Of a stretch of 64,000 bases of DNA, positions 60,802 through 64,000 are shown in pieces. Positions within the stretch are counted from its first letter, which is position 1. The number at the start of each line of letters is the position of its first letter. This stretch comes from JAADHI01 sp964451325 (GTDB taxonomy: Bacteria > Nitrospirota > Nitrospiria > SBBL01 > JAADHI01): contig CAYVHO010000001.1 of NCBI GenBank assembly GCA_964451325.1, forward strand, positions 124,001 to 188,000. The letters are read 5' to 3'. A program made the position numbers and the translations under genes. The notes under the pieces are model-generated. The model worked only from the letters and a program-made list of their open reading frames with translations. It was not told the DNA's origin and ran no database searches.

Positions 60802-61102
60802 GAAAATAGGGCTTATCTTCTTGTCATTTGTGTTGTCAGGCTGTCTCTACTCCAATGTGACCCTGCCTTTGACCCGTAATTTTAAGGACACAAAAATCGG
60901 TGCCAAACGAATTGTTTTAGATGAGCGCTCCGTGAGTTCGAGGCTTGTGGGTGCAGATTTTTCACTTACCTGGAGTGAAGATCTGATTGAGCAAGAAGCT
61001 AAAAATGCGGGCATGCAAGATTTATCATTTGCGGAACAGCGCATTTTGAGTATTTTGTTTGGGACCTATGTGCATCGTGAGTTGATTATCTATGGGGATT
61101 GA
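60794..61102 (+). CDS. TRL-like lipoprotein (copy 2)
   Basis: This is a paralogue of the gene before it. Starting at GTG 60794, with GGTGG six bases upstream and inside the end of copy 1, it encodes 102 residues: signal peptide, lipobox cysteine 17 (VLSGC), GCLYSNVTLPLTRNFKDTKIG, the middle QEAKNAGMQDLSFAEQR and the ending ILFGTYVHRELIIYGD. Copies 1 and 2 share GCLYSxVxxPLxxxFxxTxxG and the closing YGD. A longer frame from 60629 lies inside copy 1 and is rejected. Function unknown. Confidence 0.8.
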   Translation: MIKKIGLIFLSFVLSGCLYSNVTLPLTRNFKDTKIGAKRIVLDERSVSSRLVGADFSLTWSEDLIEQEAKNAGMQDLSFAEQRILSILFGTYVHRELIIYGD

Positions 61103-61103
61103 T

Positions 61104-61142
61104 TTTTGAAGTCTTGGGGGATTAACTTTTGACGTCTTGAGG
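61104..61142 (+). repeat. Imperfect 16-base direct repeat before def
   Basis: Two copies (61104-61119 and 61127-61142, 14 of 16 identical, 23-base period) of a TTTTGAxGTCTTGxGG unit lie just after the second TRL gene. The second copy overlaps the possible def -35. Confidence 0.45.
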
Positions 61143-61166
61143 AGACAAGGAGAAACAAGGTACAAT
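61137..61166 (+). promoter_or_regulatory. Possible promoter of def
   Basis: TTGAGG (61137-61142) and TACAAT (61161-61166) with an 18-base spacer, about 25 bases before the def start. Moderate match only. Confidence 0.4.
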
Positions 61167-61191
61167 TACTGGATCACAAAGGATTTGAGTT

Positions 61192-61719
61192 ATGCCCCCA
61201 TTAGAGATACTAAAATATCCTGAGACCCAGCTTTTTGAACCTTCGGCCGCCGTTTCCGAGATTGATGCTGCGCTGCAAAGTCAGATCAATCAGATGTTTG
61301 AAACCCTTTACATGTCTGATGGTTTAGGCTTGGCTGCACCACAAGTGGGTTATTTGCAGTCTTTTTTTATTTATGATCTCTCACGTCATCAAGATGAGCC
61401 GAAACACGGCCCTGGCCCCATTGTGCTGCTCAATCCTGAAATTATTGAATCAGAAGGAGAAGAGCTTGCGGATGAGGGTTGTCTTTCCATTCCAGGCTAT
61501 TTTGAAAAAGTCAGACGGGCCTATCGGGTCCAACTCAAGGCGCAGGATCGAGAAGGCAAGGACATCCGTATTGAGGCCGAGGGACTGGCCGCACGTTTGT
61601 TTCAGCATGAAATTGATCATTTGAACGGGGTCTTGATGTTAGACCATTTGAGTAGCCTGAAACGAAACATTTTTATTCGAAAATTCAAAAAAAAGCAGAA
61701 ATACGCTGTATCAAAATAG
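61192..61719 (+). CDS. def: Peptide deformylase
   Basis: Def removes the N-formyl group from new proteins. The 175-residue metalloenzyme has motif 1 GLGLAAPQVG (44-53), motif 2 EGCLSIPG (metal ligand C97) and motif 3 QHEIDHLNG (H139, E140, H143). AAAGGA lies about eight bases before the ATG. An eight-A tract lies near the 3' end. fmt follows, the normal pairing of the formylation cycle. Confidence 0.97.
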   Translation: MPPLEILKYPETQLFEPSAAVSEIDAALQSQINQMFETLYMSDGLGLAAPQVGYLQSFFIYDLSRHQDEPKHGPGPIVLLNPEIIESEGEELADEGCLSIPGYFEKVRRAYRVQLKAQDREGKDIRIEAEGLAARLFQHEIDHLNGVLMLDHLSSLKRNIFIRKFKKKQKYAVSK

Positions 61720-61765
61720 CCTTCCGACACAAGCCATTACCGATAAAAAGCTTCGCATTGTTTTT

Positions 61766-62689
61766 ATGGGGACGCCTGAATTTGCGCTGTCCTCTTTTCA
61801 GGCCATTGCAACGACAGAAAACCTGATTTCCCTTGTGACCCAGCCCGACCGTGCAAAGGGCCGGAAAGGACTTTTAAGCCCGCCTCCAGTGAAAGACGCG
61901 GCGCTAAAGCTTCAAATTCCCATTTATCAGCCGGAGCGTTTGAGAAAATCAACCGTGGTGATTGACGCCTTGTCGGCCCTTCGCCCCGATTTGATTGTGG
62001 TGGTGGCCTTTGGGCAGATTTTGCCTGAAAACGTCCTCAATATTCCGAAATATGGATGTATCAATGTGCATGCCTCACTGCTTCCTCAATATCGCGGTGC
62101 GGGCCCGATACAATGGGCCTTAATCCGTGGTGAAAAAGAGATCGGTGTGACGACCATGTTGATGGACGCGGGCATGGATACCGGGCCGATGTTGTTAAAA
62201 AAAACGGTCCCAATGCATTTTGATGAAACGGCGGCTGATTTATCCCCCCGTTTGGCAGAAGCGGGTGCTGCGCTTTTGATTGAAACCCTCAGCCGCTTAA
62301 AACAAGGGGCACTAAAGGCCCTTCCGCAGAATGATGCAGAAACAAGCATGGCCCCGCTGATTAAAAAGGAAGACGGACGGGTGCAGTGGCAGATGAGTGC
62401 CCAGGATATTTTTAACCGTTGGCGCGGTCTGACGCCCTGGCCGGGTCTTACAAGTTTTTATAAAAAGACACGTTGGAAAATGACATCTATGGGCCTTGGC
62501 GCGACAGCAGGCCATTTTGGTGCACCTGGCGAGATCCTACGGCTTTCCAGCGAAGGCCTTGAAATCGCAGCGGGTTCAGGTTATATCCTACTTAAGGCCT
62601 TGCAAGTCAATGGCAAACGTGCAATGACGCCCAAGGCCTATGCCTTAGGTCATTCTATTGAATTAGGAACAATCTTACAGCACTTGTAA
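61766..62689 (+). CDS. fmt: Methionyl-tRNA formyltransferase (start uncertain, probably upstream)
   Basis: Fmt formylates initiator Met-tRNA. The formyl-transfer core is complete: GTPEFALSSF, NVHASLLPQYRGAGPIQWALI with the catalytic Asn/His, MDAGMDTGPML, and the C-terminal OB-like domain (about 200-307). The first ATG is 61766, but residues encoded just upstream in the same frame, KLRIVF, form with it the conserved first strand (KLRIVFMGTPEF) seen in other Fmt proteins. No ATG, GTG or TTG occurs in frame between that point and the preceding stop; only CTG (61706) and ATT (61736, 61757) do. A non-standard start is therefore likely (see findings). Confidence 0.93.
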   Translation: MGTPEFALSSFQAIATTENLISLVTQPDRAKGRKGLLSPPPVKDAALKLQIPIYQPERLRKSTVVIDALSALRPDLIVVVAFGQILPENVLNIPKYGCINVHASLLPQYRGAGPIQWALIRGEKEIGVTTMLMDAGMDTGPMLLKKTVPMHFDETAADLSPRLAEAGAALLIETLSRLKQGALKALPQNDAETSMAPLIKKEDGRVQWQMSAQDIFNRWRGLTPWPGLTSFYKKTRWKMTSMGLGATAGHFGAPGEILRLSSEGLEIAAGSGYILLKALQVNGKRAMTPKAYALGHSIELGTILQHL

Positions 62690-62715
62690 AATGAATTTTT
62701 TGGGAGGAATAGACT

Positions 62716-63468
62716 ATGAATCGTCGGTTTAACTTTCGGTCTGGAAATCCGGCCTTAAAAAAGAACCCTTTTACTGATATCTCAGCGGGTCTGCGCGGGG
62801 AAGTCATGACCGTTGATGGCACCGTCAATAAAACGGTCTTGTCTCTTATTATTTTGATCATCACGGCAAGCTTTACCTGGAATATGGGGATGAAAGGCGA
62901 GCCTTTTATGGGTTTGGTCATGGCAGGTTTTATGGGTGGACTTATTGTCGCCGTGCTGACCATTTTTAAAATGCACTTGGCGCCTTATACCACACCTATT
63001 TATGCCGCTCTGGAGGGTTTGGCTTTGGGGGGTATTTCTGTGGGGGTTGAGCTGCGTTATCCCGGTATTGCGAGCCAGGCCGTTTTTTTGACCTTTGGCA
63101 CATTGGGGGCGCTGCTCTTGGCCTATCGCACCGGCGTCATTCGTGTGACAGAGAAATTTAAGATGGGTGTTTTTGCGGCAACGGGTGGCATTGCGATTGT
63201 CTATCTTTTGAGTTTTGTCATGGGCTTTTTTGGTGCTTCGATTCCCTTGATTCACTCCAGTGGCACTTTTGGCATTCTTTTTAGTCTTGCGGTCGTGGTG
63301 ATTGCTTCACTCAACTTGGTACTGGACTTCGATTTTATTGCCACGGGGGCTCAACAGGGCGCGCCGAAATACATGGAGTGGTTCGGGGCTTTTAGTCTCT
63401 TGGTGACCCTGGTGTGGTTGTATATCGAAATTCTACACTTGCTTTCAAAATTACAATCAAGAGATTAA
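62716..63468 (+). CDS. Bax inhibitor-1/YccA family membrane protein
   Basis: This 250-residue protein has about seven membrane segments, a cytoplasmic N-terminal tail with the NPFTDISAG-type sequence common to the bacterial YccA/BI-1 group, and the C-terminal region LVLDFDFIATGAQQGAPKYMEWFGAFSLLVTLVWLY-like (given here as LVLDFDFI and YMEWFGAF) characteristic of the TMBIM family with its acidic membrane residues. Members are linked to calcium leak and to FtsH in E. coli. GGGAGG lies before the ATG. It is 26 bases after fmt. Confidence 0.88.
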   Translation: MNRRFNFRSGNPALKKNPFTDISAGLRGEVMTVDGTVNKTVLSLIILIITASFTWNMGMKGEPFMGLVMAGFMGGLIVAVLTIFKMHLAPYTTPIYAALEGLALGGISVGVELRYPGIASQAVFLTFGTLGALLLAYRTGVIRVTEKFKMGVFAATGGIAIVYLLSFVMGFFGASIPLIHSSGTFGILFSLAVVVIASLNLVLDFDFIATGAQQGAPKYMEWFGAFSLLVTLVWLYIEILHLLSKLQSRD

Positions 63469-63550
63469 GACATTCTTTTTAGCGATTATTCTGATTCCAA
63501 ATAAACCCACAAAATCAGGACGCTTAGCGTTTAAGCAAAAACGTCCAGAC

Positions 63551-64000
63551 TTGAGAGCGCAGGCGCTTTTTCTTTTGCACGAGGCCGAGTTGACGGGGGC
63601 CGATCTGGGTGCACTGATCAATGAGGTCCTTCACGAAACCCCGCTAGAACGTCGTGATCAGGCGCTCATGACCGAGCTTGTTTACGGCGTGTTTCGACAA
63701 CGGGCTTTGCTGGATTGGTGGATAGATCAGTTTGCGCGCGCGGGCCGCGTTAAAAAAAAGATCCGTTTTATTCTACGCTTGGCACTTTATCAGCTTATTT
63801 TTTTAGACCGTATTCCCGATTATGCCATTGTAAACAGCGCGGTGAATCTTGCCAAAACCGCTGAAGGGATTGGAGCCGGGCGTTTTGTGAATGGCTTGCT
63901 GCGAAATGTGATGCGTCGCAAAGACAATCTCCCTCAACCGGATGCGAAAGAACCCATTCAAACAATTGCAATTTTGACCTCCCATCCCGTGTGGATGGTG
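63551..64000 (+). CDS. rsmB: 16S rRNA (cytosine(967)-C(5))-methyltransferase RsmB, partial (N-terminal NusB-like domain)
   Basis: The visible 150 residues are the NusB-like RNA-binding domain of RsmB/Sun: ERRDQALMTELVYGVFRQRALLD-type helices (here RRDQALMTELVYGVFRQR), FILRLALYQLIFLDRIPDYA, VNSAVNLAKT and GRFVNGLLRNVMRR. The catalytic domain is beyond the right edge. The first usual start in frame is TTG at 63551, but the same frame is open upstream to at least 63474 with plausible protein sequence (CTG at 63500 or ATT codons). The true start may be earlier and non-standard. No ribosome site is seen. Confidence 0.85.
   Translation, partial: MRAQALFLLHEAELTGADLGALINEVLHETPLERRDQALMTELVYGVFRQRALLDWWIDQFARAGRVKKKIRFILRLALYQLIFLDRIPDYAIVNSAVNLAKTAEGIGAGRFVNGLLRNVMRRKDNLPQPDAKEPIQTIAILTSHPVWMV

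Noticed and set aside
61692..61720. Programmed -1 frameshift at the A-rich tract at the end of def producing a Def-Fmt fusion
   Set aside because: The fmt frame is +1 relative to def, so a -1 shift at A-AAA-AAG would not reach it; only transcript slippage could, which is kept as a minor option under the fmt finding.

Overview
The window is a compact stretch of chromosome from a Gram-negative bacterium of moderate GC content. An outer membrane is implied by lipopolysaccharide-export genes (lptC, lptA, lptB), a heptose kinase, several lipoproteins and a type IV pilus secretin. MurE carries the DNPR motif of meso-diaminopimelate ligases. The mix of sigma-54, a split pyruvate carboxylase, a two-domain penicillin-binding-protein activator and the order pilMNOPQ-aroK-aroB fits the deltaproteobacterial, Nitrospinota or Nitrospirota side of the tree. 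This is inference; nothing here fixes the species. No rRNA, tRNA, CRISPR array, prophage or insertion sequence was seen.

Layout. Positions 1-19174 hold a complete division and cell wall (dcw) cluster on the minus strand: mraZ, rsmH, ftsL, ftsI, murE, murF, mraY, murD, ftsW, murG, murC, murB, ddl, ftsQ, ftsA, ftsZ, then pgeF and a yggS cut by the left edge. Most joints are 1-16 base overlaps. A strong promoter followed by two MraZ-type TGGG boxes precedes mraZ. Positions 19291-24205 (minus) hold a broken lipoprotein gene, a secreted Ig-like protein, a membrane Ser/Thr kinase and serB. From 24386 the plus strand carries a PBP-activator-like protein, pycA/pycB, an M50 protease and moaA, with a 53-residue gene convergent to them. 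A bidirectional terminator separates these from a lone methyltransferase next to AT-rich DNA. Then come a SUMF1-domain protein, lepA-lepB, a heptose kinase, a thioesterase and a DUF4184-like membrane protein.

An NSS transporter and a secreted protein (minus) are followed on the plus strand by lptC-lptA-lptB-rpoN-hpf-rapZ-ubiX and an LPP20-like lipoprotein. Next are pilM-N-O-P-Q, aroK-aroB, a lipoprotein, a ClC channel, a two-gene ABC exporter, two TRL-like lipoproteins in tandem, def-fmt, a Bax-inhibitor-1 family protein, and rsmB cut by the right edge.

Most genes are housekeeping. The less ordinary parts are the kinase/secreted protein/lipoprotein locus, the tandem TRL pair beside an ABC exporter, the small convergent gene at 30648-30809, a SUMF1 protein without the FGE cysteines, and frequent non-ATG starts, including two genes (fmt, rsmB) whose conserved N-termini have no usual start codon. 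I found no clear new defence or mobile system.
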